Below, one piece after another: positions 35,647 to 46,398 of a stretch of DNA of 57,944 bases. Each line of letters opens with the position of its first letter. Position 1 is the first letter of the stretch. Source of the stretch: SXOA01 sp051004015 (GTDB taxonomy: Bacteria > Planctomycetota > Planctomycetia > Pirellulales > Pirellulaceae); NCBI GenBank assembly GCA_051004015.1, contig JBPCKT010000137.1, positions 1 to 57,944 of the forward strand, in the 5' to 3' direction. Under the pieces are notes generated by a model. That model saw nothing but the letters and a program-made list of their open reading frames with translations, was not told the origin of the DNA and made no database searches. A program made the translations under genes and the position numbers.

Positions 35647-37884
35647 ATGGCCACCCTTGCCGAAAGTCTCGTCAGCAGCACCAGCAGGCCGCTCCTGCTG
35701 CGCATGCGGCCGGACTTAACGGCTCGGCGGCATCGGTATCATGGGCGGACGTTCTGGGTGGTCAAGGAGCCGGTCGGCCTCAACTACTTCCGCTTCCACG
35801 AGGAAGAGTATGCCATTTTGGGCATGCTCGACGGCCGCACGAGCCTGGAAGAGATCAAAGATCAGTTCGAGCAGCAGTACGCCCCGCAGAAGATCACCTA
35901 TCACGACCTGCTGCAGTTCGTGGGGATGCTCCACCGCAGCGGCCTCGTCATCAGCGAGGCCAGCGGCCAGGGGAAACAGCTTGTCAAACGCCGCGACGAA
36001 AAGAAGTGGCGCGAGCTACGGGGGAAATTCTCCAATGTCTTCGCTCTTCGGTTTCGCGGTGTGGACCCCGAGCGGTTCCTGAACTGGCTCTACAAATATA
36101 CCGGCTGGTTTTTTACCTGGCCCGCTGTGTTGTGCGTGATGGTCATCGGCCTATGTGCCCTGACGCTCGTCGGCGTGAACTTCGCCACGTTCCAAAGCCG
36201 CCTGCCGACGTTTCACGAGTTTTTCGGCCCGAAGAACTGGTTCTATCTCGGCATCACGATGGCCACGGTCAAGGTGCTGCACGAGTTCGGCCACGGACTC
36301 TCCTGCAAGCATTTTGGCGGCGAATGCCATGAGCTAGGGGCGATGATGCTGGTCTTCACGCCGGCGCTCTACTGCAATGTCTCCGACTCCTGGATGCTTC
36401 CCAACAAGTGGCATCGCGCGGCCATCGGCGCGGCCGGAATGTATGTTGAGTTGTTTCTGGCCTCCATCGCCACGTTTCTGTGGTGGTTCAGCGCGCCGGG
36501 ATTGTTCAATCACATCATGCTTTCGGTGATGTTCATCTGCTCGGTCAGCACGGTCGTCTTCAACGGCAACCCGCTGCTCCGGTTTGACGGCTACTACATT
36601 CTGATGGACATCCTGGAAATCCCTAATCTGCGGCAGAAGTCCACGGAAGTCCTCAAGCGGTACGTCCTGGAATACTGCCTGGGCATCGAGCAGCAGGAGA
36701 ACCCCTTCCTGCCACAGGGGAACCGCTGGATGTTTGCCGCGTACACGATTGCCGCGGTCATCTACCGCTGGATCGTGGTGTTTTCGATCATGTTTTTCCT
36801 GAACAAAGTCTTCGAGCCGTACGGCCTGAAGATCATCGGCCAGCTCATCGCCATCTCGGGGCTGGTGGGCCTGGTCATTCAGCCCCTGTGGGCCGCATAC
36901 AAATTTTTCAGCACGCCCGGGAGGATGAACAAAGTGAAGAAAGAACGCATGATTGCCAGCGGCCTGGTGGTCGCGGCCCTCCTGGGGTTTGTGATGTTCG
37001 TGCCGCTCCCGTTCTCGGTCCAGTGCAACTTTGAGGTGCAGGCCCACGACGCCGCCCAGGTTTTTGCCAACGTCCAGGGGCAACTGGTGAAAATCGAGAA
37101 AAAACCGGGTGACTACGTCAAAGCCGGCGACGTCATCGTGCAACTCGAAAACAAGCAGCTGCGGTATGAGCTGGCTGGAGCGAAGGGGCAATTGGAAGAG
37201 GCTGAGCAGCGGCTCAGCTCACTCCGCCGGGCCCGCTTCAGCGATTCCGATCTGGTCGACCAGCTCGCCACCGCGGAGAAAGACCGCAACTTTAAGCAAA
37301 AACTGTACGCCGACAAGCAGAAGGAAGTCGACCGTCTAACGATCACCGCCCCGCGCGAAGGCACGATTATCCCCATGCCTCATAAAGTGGACCGCGCGGC
37401 CCAGGCCGAAGGTCGGCTTGCCACGTGGGCAGGCTCGCCGTTCGACGACAAGAACCTCAATGCCACGTTCCAGGCGACCGACCTGCTATGCCAGGTTGGG
37501 GATCCGAAAGACCTCGACGCCGTCCTGGTCATCGACCAGTCCTACATCGACTATGTTCGCGAAGGGCAAGCCGTCCGCGTCCTGCTGGAAGCGGACACGC
37601 AGCACGCCTACAGCACGAAGGTGGACGAAATCGCAGAAAACGAGATGAAGTCCCTGCCGCCGCAGATGTCCACCAAATCCGGCGGACGTATGGAAGCCAA
37701 GCAGGATCCCACCGGACAGATGCGGCCGCTGACCACGTCGTACCAGGCCCGCGCCCATCTGGGCGACGCCACCGGCATTGCCCAGGTCGGACTGCAAGGC
37801 CAGGCCCGCATCTACACCGGGTGGCAGAGCATCCGCCAGCGGCTGTACCGGGCGTTTACGAAGACCTTCCATTTTGATTTGTAG
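35647..37884 (+). CDS. PqqD-like / M50 site-2 peptidase / HlyD fusion protein
   Basis: 745 residues. Residues 25-115 resemble a PqqD-type peptide-binding winged helix (FRFHEEEYAILGMLDGRTS). The middle has about six to seven transmembrane helices with the M50 zinc motif HEFGH (His212, Glu213, His216) and the third ligand Asp314 in NPLLRFDGYYIL. After the last helix (about 438-456) comes a periplasmic HlyD-like part: lipoyl half QLVKIEKKPGDYVKAGDVIV, coiled coil, TITAPREGTI, and a barrel to the end. The set suggests a membrane hub that binds, cleaves or passes peptides. Intact ligands argue for real peptidase activity. Confidence 0.9.
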   Translation: MATLAESLVSSTSRPLLLRMRPDLTARRHRYHGRTFWVVKEPVGLNYFRFHEEEYAILGMLDGRTSLEEIKDQFEQQYAPQKITYHDLLQFVGMLHRSGLVISEASGQGKQLVKRRDEKKWRELRGKFSNVFALRFRGVDPERFLNWLYKYTGWFFTWPAVLCVMVIGLCALTLVGVNFATFQSRLPTFHEFFGPKNWFYLGITMATVKVLHEFGHGLSCKHFGGECHELGAMMLVFTPALYCNVSDSWMLPNKWHRAAIGAAGMYVELFLASIATFLWWFSAPGLFNHIMLSVMFICSVSTVVFNGNPLLRFDGYYILMDILEIPNLRQKSTEVLKRYVLEYCLGIEQQENPFLPQGNRWMFAAYTIAAVIYRWIVVFSIMFFLNKVFEPYGLKIIGQLIAISGLVGLVIQPLWAAYKFFSTPGRMNKVKKERMIASGLVVAALLGFVMFVPLPFSVQCNFEVQAHDAAQVFANVQGQLVKIEKKPGDYVKAGDVIVQLENKQLRYELAGAKGQLEEAEQRLSSLRRARFSDSDLVDQLATAEKDRNFKQKLYADKQKEVDRLTITAPREGTIIPMPHKVDRAAQAEGRLATWAGSPFDDKNLNATFQATDLLCQVGDPKDLDAVLVIDQSYIDYVREGQAVRVLLEADTQHAYSTKVDEIAENEMKSLPPQMSTKSGGRMEAKQDPTGQMRPLTTSYQARAHLGDATGIAQVGLQGQARIYTGWQSIRQRLYRAFTKTFHFDL

Positions 37885-37889
37885 AAAGA

Positions 37890-37936
37890 CATAGGTCCTA
37901 TGGGTCATATGTGACCTATAGGACTTATCTGACCCA
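37890..37936. repeat. Palindromic short repeat (CCTATGGGTCA / TGACCTATAGG)
   Basis: Starts 5 bp after the M50 fusion stop. The arms pair with one mismatch around the centre TATG. The words read as a 7-bp period (ATAGGTC, CTATGGG, TCATATG, TGACCTA, TAGGACT), so it belongs with the other heptamer arrays. Confidence 0.6.
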
Positions 37937-37999
37937 TTTTTAATTTCGACCCGTTTTTTTCACCCGCTGCACCCGCGGCTTTTTGAGGAGATTTTTGCA

Positions 38000-38356
38000 A
38001 TGGCTAAGAGTGACAAGATTGAAGGCGAAACCCCCGTCGCCGATGCGCCGGCCCCCGCCCTCACCCAGCAGCAGTCGTTCCAGGTGGACGTCGATGACAC
38101 CCATGTCAACGCCGCGTACGCCAACTTCTGCCGCGTGACCGGCTCACCGGAAGAGCTGATCGTCGATTTCGGGCTCAACCCGCAGCCCGTCGGCCAGCCC
38201 AAGAACCCGATCCAGGTGACCCAGCGGGTCATCGTCAACTACTACACCGCCAAGCGCCTGCTGCACGCCTTGTCGCTCTCGATCCAGAGGCACGAGTCCG
38301 TCTTCGGCGTCCTCGAGACCGACATCCAGAAGCGCCTCAAGCCGCAGAACCGCTAA
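38000..38356 (+). CDS. DUF3467-family protein
   Basis: 118 residues, with GAGGAG upstream. After a low-complexity N terminus (about 1-25) comes the DUF3467 pattern: NAAYANFCRVTGSPEELIVD, FGLNPQ, TQRVIVNYYTAKRLLHAL and HESVFGVL. The family is small, cytosolic and without known function, and often lies beside unrelated operons. Here it ends the SecA/HlyD/M50 block (115 bp after the M50 gene) and could be its cytosolic accessory. Convergent with the kinase gene. Confidence 0.9.
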   Translation: MAKSDKIEGETPVADAPAPALTQQQSFQVDVDDTHVNAAYANFCRVTGSPEELIVDFGLNPQPVGQPKNPIQVTQRVIVNYYTAKRLLHALSLSIQRHESVFGVLETDIQKRLKPQNR

Positions 38357-38444
38357 GTTCCTTCTCCCTTTGGGAGAAGACCAGGGTGAGGGTCTGGCAC
38401 TCTCACGCTCGAAAGACTCAAAGCCTGCCAGGTGCCTGACGCAT

Positions 38445-40349
38445 CTAGCGGGCTTTTTTCGTCAGCTCCTCCAGCACAATGTTCTCCAGCCAGGCAGGGC
38501 CTTTTTCCACTCGCAGCCGGAATTCGTCCAGGGGCTGCTGGTGATAGAGGGGCAGAGTGCCAATATCCGCGCCGTCGACGCTGGCGATCCAGCCGCCCGG
38601 CTGCCGCTCCAACTTGACGCTGTGGAGCCCGTCGACGTCCTTGGCAAATGGCTGCGGGGGGCGGGTGGTTTTGCCGGGGACGAACGAGCCGCTGTCGTCG
38701 TCGCAGTAGCCCAGCACGCTTCCAGCGCGCGTCATGCGAAGGACGCACCGGTGCTCTTGATAGTTTGCCAGGTCGAACTGGATTTCCACAGCCTCCGCCT
38801 TCTGAAATGAAAAGCCGAATTCAATTTGGTAGAACTGCGGCGGCCCCGCCGCATCCCCGAGCGCGGGCAGCTTGCGGGCGATGACGCCATCCGTTCCCAA
38901 CAGCACGCTCCCTCCTTCGTCATCCTTGCCGATTAGCCACGTCCCACTGCGGCTTTGCCAGCCGCGCAGGTTTTCTCCGTTAAAGAGCGCAACGGATTTC
39001 CCCGAGCTGGCAAGCTCTCGAGCGACGGGAAGCGGTGGCTGGCTGAGGAAGCTGGCGGCGGCGAGCAGAATCAGGACCAGAACGCCAACGCCTGCAACGG
39101 CCGGGAGGAGCCAGTGTTTCATCCCGTAGGGGACTTGTGTCGTCGATGGCGCAGTGGCGATTGGTGAAGGAGTTTCTTTCACCTGCCGTTCAGGGAGCGG
39201 AATCACCGCCGTCTCGCTGACATGCCCGGCCGCGTCACTCTTGCCCAGCGCGTCAATCTTCTTCAGCAGCTCCTCGTAACTCCCTGGCCGCTGCTGCGGG
39301 TCCCGGCGGAGCATTTGGGCGACCAGCGCGGAAGAAGCTTCGCTGACCCGCGGATTCGCCGTGCGAACCGGCTCCATCTCGGCCATCAACTTTTGGGACA
39401 TGATTTGCGAAAGCGTCTTGCCGGCCAGCGGCGGCTGGCCCGCGAGCATGTGCCAGGCGGTAGCGCCGAGGGCGTAGATGTCGGTCCGCAAATCCACCGT
39501 GCTGCCGTCGATCTGCTCTGGGGCCATGTAATGCGGGCTGCCCATCGTGCTATTGGCCATCGTCAGCCGCGTCCGCTCAATGCCACCTTCATTTGCGGAC
39601 AAAAGCGCTAGACCGAAGTCGGCGATTTTCACAAGAGGCATGCCAGCCGGTAGGGGAAAGCCTTCCGGCGGCTGCACGAGGAGGAGGTTGGCCGGCTTGA
39701 TATCCCGATGGACGACGCCGCTCCTCGCACCATGCGCCAAGCCGGCCGCCGCCTGCCTGAGCAGGCCCCACGCGAGCGGCTCTTCGAGCGGCCCGACGCG
39801 GGCGGCCAGTTTTTCCACGTCTTCGCCCTCGACCAGCTCCATCGCAAAGAACAGCCGCCCTTCGTGCCGGCCGAAGTCGTAAGCCGCGATGATGTGCGGA
39901 TGCATGAGCCGCGCGACCGCTTGGGCTTCTTGCTCGAACCGCTGCACGGCGGAAGTGTCCGCGAGCTGACTGACCAGCACCGTCTTCAGAGCCACAACGC
40001 GGTCCAGGCTCTTCTGCCGCGCCCGATAAACAACCCCCATCCCCCCTTTGCCGAGCAGTCCCAAAATGGCGTATCCCGGTACCGCATCTCCCGGCCGCAG
40101 CAGCGTCTCGATGATGTCCACCTGCGACGGGCTGAGTAGCCCCTGCCGCAATGCCAGATGGGCGGGCAGAATCTGCTGGGTATCGGAATCAGCCGCCAGC
40201 TTGGCCGCGGCGTCAGCGGTGAGCATCTCCAGTTCGCTGGCAATCGTGAAGAACGTCCGCCGCGTCTCGTTTCCAGCGGGCAGGTCCGCGGTATCGGGCA
40301 ACGCTGATTTGGCGGCAGTCGATTTGGAAGAAGCCGGGCTCACGGCCAT
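38445..40349 (-). CDS. Hanks-type Ser/Thr protein kinase with TM helix and DUF1080-like tail
   Basis: 634 residues. The kinase domain (about 92-370) has the glycine loop GLLGKGGMGVVYRA (97-110), Lys122, the catalytic HRDIKPANLLL (Asp216), DFG (Asp244) and the APE motif MGSPHYMAPEQ. A transmembrane helix lies at about 414-435 (AVAGVGVLVLILLAAASFL). The outer part, from about 455 (LFNGENLRGW), resembles the DUF1080/3-keto-disaccharide hydrolase beta sandwich. As a sensor kinase it would detect something outside through that domain. Divergent from the DUF1549 gene (45 bp), so they share a promoter region. Confidence 0.92.
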   Translation of the reverse strand: MAVSPASSKSTAAKSALPDTADLPAGNETRRTFFTIASELEMLTADAAAKLAADSDTQQILPAHLALRQGLLSPSQVDIIETLLRPGDAVPGYAILGLLGKGGMGVVYRARQKSLDRVVALKTVLVSQLADTSAVQRFEQEAQAVARLMHPHIIAAYDFGRHEGRLFFAMELVEGEDVEKLAARVGPLEEPLAWGLLRQAAAGLAHGARSGVVHRDIKPANLLLVQPPEGFPLPAGMPLVKIADFGLALLSANEGGIERTRLTMANSTMGSPHYMAPEQIDGSTVDLRTDIYALGATAWHMLAGQPPLAGKTLSQIMSQKLMAEMEPVRTANPRVSEASSALVAQMLRRDPQQRPGSYEELLKKIDALGKSDAAGHVSETAVIPLPERQVKETPSPIATAPSTTQVPYGMKHWLLPAVAGVGVLVLILLAAASFLSQPPLPVARELASSGKSVALFNGENLRGWQSRSGTWLIGKDDEGGSVLLGTDGVIARKLPALGDAAGPPQFYQIEFGFSFQKAEAVEIQFDLANYQEHRCVLRMTRAGSVLGYCDDDSGSFVPGKTTRPPQPFAKDVDGLHSVKLERQPGGWIASVDGADIGTLPLYHQQPLDEFRLRVEKGPAWLENIVLEELTKKAR

Positions 40350-40394
40350 ATTCTAGTCGTCACTGGGGTCTGAGGTAGTCGCCGTTTCGTATCC

Positions 40395-43388
<2,994 letters not shown>

Positions 43389-43434
43389 GTTGATTCCCCG
43401 GTTTATCTATGCCGCGTTTTACCGCATTTTCCGG

Positions 43435-43440
43435 TATAAT
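43435..43440 (+). promoter_or_regulatory. Consensus -10 box before the aspartic-protease module
   Basis: TATAAT matches the sigma70 -10 exactly and lies 45 bp upstream of the ATG at 43486, after the DUF1553 stop. No matching -35 is visible, so the call rests on one box. Confidence 0.3.
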
Positions 43441-43485
43441 AACCCGACCGAGAAGTCTGATTTCAAAACGCTCAAGGAGCCACCC

Positions 43486-43719
43486 ATGTCAACCGCCGAG
43501 AGCGCGAAGCAGTTGTACGAATCCGAGCTCAAGGATCGTTTGGAAGCGGACCATCGCGATCAATTCGTGGCCATTGAGCCAGTGTCCAAGGCGTATTTTC
43601 TCGGGGATTCATTCATTTCGGCAGCGATGTCCGCGAAGTCCGCGTATCCCGATCGCAAGTCCTTCGTGCTGAGAATTGGACATGCAGCGGCGTTCCATCT
43701 CGGAGCGAGCTCGACATGA
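43486..43719 (+). CDS. Small protein, partner of the aspartic protease (DUF5678-like)
   Basis: 77 residues from ATG 43486, with AAGGAG 7 nt upstream. It is helical at the start (AESAKQLYESELKDRLEADH), then DQFVAIEPVSKAYFLGDS and SFVLRIGHAAAFHLG. The pattern of QFVAI...Y..G....A resembles the DUF5678 type. Its stop overlaps the protease start by ATGA (43716-43719), so they are translationally coupled. The pair looks like a compact module, possibly a substrate or control partner. Toxin/antitoxin action is a guess. Confidence 0.65.
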   Translation: MSTAESAKQLYESELKDRLEADHRDQFVAIEPVSKAYFLGDSFISAAMSAKSAYPDRKSFVLRIGHAAAFHLGASST

Positions 43720-44078
43720 TCGGGAATGTTGATGACCGCAGCCGAGCATTGCTGATGGTTTCGGTCAGCAAGAGTTTGGCTGGACCCGCCGTCTCAGTCA
43801 CGACATGGATCGACACAGCATTCGATGGGCACCTGGTATTCTCGAGGAAACTGATCGAAGAACTTGATCTGGAGACGTTAGTCGAAACCGAGGCCATTCT
43901 CGCCGATGGTTCCAAAGTCGTGCTAGAGACGTTCCTCTGTTATGTGGATTGGTTCGGCGAGCGGAAGGCACTGCAAGTGATCGCCAACGACGGCAGCTTT
44001 CCGCTCCTGGGAACGGGTCTGCTGGAACGGCGTGTGTTGCACATTGATTACGCACAACGGTCGCTCACCCTGGACTAA
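43716..44078 (+). CDS. Clan AA (retropepsin-like) aspartic protease
   Basis: 120 residues, the single-lobe size of bacterial retropepsin-like proteases that dimerise. The catalytic motif is WIDTAFDGHLVF (about residues 31-42), with Asp33-Thr-Ala in place of DTG. The second hallmark, FPLLGTGLLERRVLHIDY (about 94-111), follows as expected. The family is found in bacteria next to short partner proteins; the substrate is unknown. ATGA overlap with the preceding gene. Confidence 0.8.
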   Translation: MIGNVDDRSRALLMVSVSKSLAGPAVSVTTWIDTAFDGHLVFSRKLIEELDLETLVETEAILADGSKVVLETFLCYVDWFGERKALQVIANDGSFPLLGTGLLERRVLHIDYAQRSLTLD

Positions 44079-44123
44079 CGAGCCCATGGCGACTCTGGTG
44101 AAGCAGCAGATCGAGAAGAGCCA

Positions 44124-45818
44124 ATGGTTTCAATGTCCGGAGCTCTGTTGTGGCTCTCTCAGCCTCGCTTCTGGCTGCTCATCGTGATTGTTGATGTGGT
44201 CGCTGCCGCTTTCTGTCTGGCGGCACTTTCGGTGGGAGAGAGCAGACAGCATTGGTTTTGGCGGGGGCTTGGGGTAAGCGGCCTGCTGGCACTCCTCCTA
44301 CCAATTCGCGCCTTTGAACCGTTGTTGTTGTTTTTAATCGTTGCTCCCTTGCTGGCCGTCGCCAGCGCGTGGCAAGCGGGCCAGCAGGCTCGCCTTTTAC
44401 AAGCAGCCTCCAGCGCAGCCAGTCGCTGGCGATTCGGGTTAAGCGACCTATTCCAAGGGCTGACTCTCTTTGGCGTCGGCCTGGGCCTGTGGGTTGCCGC
44501 CCTTCAGGGGGAGCCGTTCGTTCTGTACTGGAGGTCGTTGCCAATCGCCGCGCTGGTGCTTGCGATCTTCGCCTGGAGGGCCTGGCAAGTCGCGGCAAAC
44601 CCGCGCCAGTGGCAAAACTGGTTGAAACTCGCCGGCGGCCTGCTGGCGATCATGATTGCGGAAAGCTTTCTACTGCGAGACTGGATGTATACCTCCGAGA
44701 TTTTTGGAACCACAGGAATCCGCGGTTGGACCGGCTTCCCGCGTGACGTGGTGATGGTGCCTGTCTTGTACATCCCCTTTGCTGGCTTGTTGATTCTTGG
44801 GGCCAGACTGCTGCGAGCGATGAGCTCAAAAAAATCCGCGAATCCAGCTCGCTGGCGTTACGCCAAGGTTATCGCCTGTGTGCTCCTGCTCGTGGCTGGC
44901 GTTCCCATGACCTGGCTATATATCCGCATGTTGGGGCCGCCCTTGATTCCAGGTCCGCCAGTCTCGCAAGGGGATGTCTACCGCCAGCTACACGAGCTTG
45001 GAACAAGAATCCGACAGGCGACACCAACTTCAGCGCAGCAAATGCATGCCCAAGCGGAACAACTGCTCCAGCAACCGGCATCGGTGCCGCTGGATTTTCG
45101 CGAAGCTACAATCGCGCAAGACCAAGAGATTCGTCCCTTCACGGACCTCAGGCGTGCCCTGATTGCGGAGTCATCTCGCCAGGAAACACTCGGCAAGCGG
45201 GATGAGGCGGTGAAATTCGCTTTGGCGGACGTGCGATTGGGAACGGTTTTGCAACGGGGGGGTAACGCCCTGCACGCGCTAGTCGGGCTCCAATGTGAAT
45301 TGTCTGCAATCTTCCGGCTCGCGGAAATGCGGGAGAAACTCTCTCCGCATCACTTTCGCGCTATTGTCGCGGAGTTGGAGCGGTCTGAAACACTCCGCGA
45401 CCCGGCGGACGAAATCGCGGACAGGGCGAGACGATGGGATGATTTGGCTTTGCGCTGGCGTTATCGCCTCCAGGCAATCGTTGTTGAGGACTGGAACGAT
45501 GAAAACGCGAAGGACGGAATTGATCTCTACCCTGGGCGCATCCGGAACGCGGCCTATGGCCATCTGCTTAGCACCGATTTGGCAATTCGCGCCTTTCAAC
45601 ACGACGAAGGAAAGCTGCCGAAATCCTTGGCGGAATTGACGCCCATATACTTGCCCGCTTCGCTCCCCGATCCCTACTCCAGAGAACCGCTGCGGTATCG
45701 GCCGTCGGGAGACACTTTCCTACTCTATAGCGTCGGACCCGACCTTGAGGACAATGGTGGACAGGCACCACAGCCGGGACAGAAAACTGATTCAGGTGGA
45801 TATGACATCGAACTTTGA
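44124..45818 (+). CDS. Polytopic membrane protein with large C-terminal soluble domain (hypothetical)
   Basis: 564 residues (ATG 44133 also possible). About eight hydrophobic helices occupy residues 10-275, with a Trp-rich first part and LGARLLRAM later. A helical region follows (about 290-440, RQATPTSAQQMHAQAEQLLQ). The last 70 residues, DLAIRAFQHDEGKLPKSLAE and LPDPYSREPLRYRPSGDTF, resemble the pilin-like ends of planctomycete proteins with a terminal LLYSVGPDLEDNGG. Function unknown. Its start is 45 bp after the protease gene on the same strand. Confidence 0.8.
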   Translation: MVSMSGALLWLSQPRFWLLIVIVDVVAAAFCLAALSVGESRQHWFWRGLGVSGLLALLLPIRAFEPLLLFLIVAPLLAVASAWQAGQQARLLQAASSAASRWRFGLSDLFQGLTLFGVGLGLWVAALQGEPFVLYWRSLPIAALVLAIFAWRAWQVAANPRQWQNWLKLAGGLLAIMIAESFLLRDWMYTSEIFGTTGIRGWTGFPRDVVMVPVLYIPFAGLLILGARLLRAMSSKKSANPARWRYAKVIACVLLLVAGVPMTWLYIRMLGPPLIPGPPVSQGDVYRQLHELGTRIRQATPTSAQQMHAQAEQLLQQPASVPLDFREATIAQDQEIRPFTDLRRALIAESSRQETLGKRDEAVKFALADVRLGTVLQRGGNALHALVGLQCELSAIFRLAEMREKLSPHHFRAIVAELERSETLRDPADEIADRARRWDDLALRWRYRLQAIVVEDWNDENAKDGIDLYPGRIRNAAYGHLLSTDLAIRAFQHDEGKLPKSLAELTPIYLPASLPDPYSREPLRYRPSGDTFLLYSVGPDLEDNGGQAPQPGQKTDSGGYDIEL

Positions 45819-45906
45819 GCACGTTCAGGCTTCACTCTTGACCGATGTGTTTGTAACAGGTGGAAAGCCTGTGCCGCCAAAAGACTCCCGACCCCGAGGT
45901 CAGGCG

Positions 45907-45980
45907 GCAAAAAAAGTTCCGGAATTCTGGCAGCGGGGGACTTGAATGTGCCAACCTGGGTGCATATACTTACGTTCACG
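45907..45980 (+). repeat. Dispersed repeat, copy B
   Basis: Second copy of the element at 9831-9880, with the 18-base identical core at 45941-45958. It lies about 90 bp after the membrane-protein stop, in non-coding DNA. Confidence 0.5.
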
Positions 45981-46009
45981 TTAGGCAGCGCTGTGCGAGA
46001 GGCAAACCT

Positions 46010-46191
46010 GATTTGAGATTTCGGATTTGAGATTTGAGATTTTGAAACCGGGGGGTTGTTGGTAAACCCGGGGGGGTTGGTTGCCGTAACTGAGGAATAG
46101 ACCACGAGTTGTGGAAAATGAAGTGCGAGGTAAATCAACACATGTTAAGGGTGATGCAGGGATTTGACATCTGAAGATTGGAGATTTGAGG
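46010..46191. repeat. GATTTGA heptamer arrays
   Basis: GATTTGAGATTT and GATTTGAGATTTGAG words (46010-46043), and again GATTGGAGATTTGAGG (46176-46191), with a 7-bp period. Between them is the GGGGGGTTGTTGG region (46050-46080). No gene lies between 45819 and 46398. Confidence 0.6.
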
Positions 46192-46243
46192 CGGCGAAGA
46201 GATGCAACACCAGAAGGCCGGAAACCCCTCAACCGAGGAGGGG

Positions 46244-46330
46244 GGTGATGCAAAAGTCGCGTCCGGCGTCGTCGGAAAGAATTGCCAGGCAACGAGTTAC
46301 GAAAACCACCATCCCGGCTTTTGCATCACC
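46244..46330. repeat. 13-bp perfect inverted repeat (GGTGATGCAAAAG / CTTTTGCATCACC)
   Basis: The arms are 46244-46256 and 46318-46330, with 61 bp between. The right arm is followed by GTTTTTTTC. It may be a MITE-like element or a long-loop terminator. Confidence 0.55.
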
Positions 46331-46398
46331 GTTTTTTTCTGTATCCGTAGCTGGCTCCAGTGGAACAAAGGCTGGTCATGACCGATTAGATTCTACTC

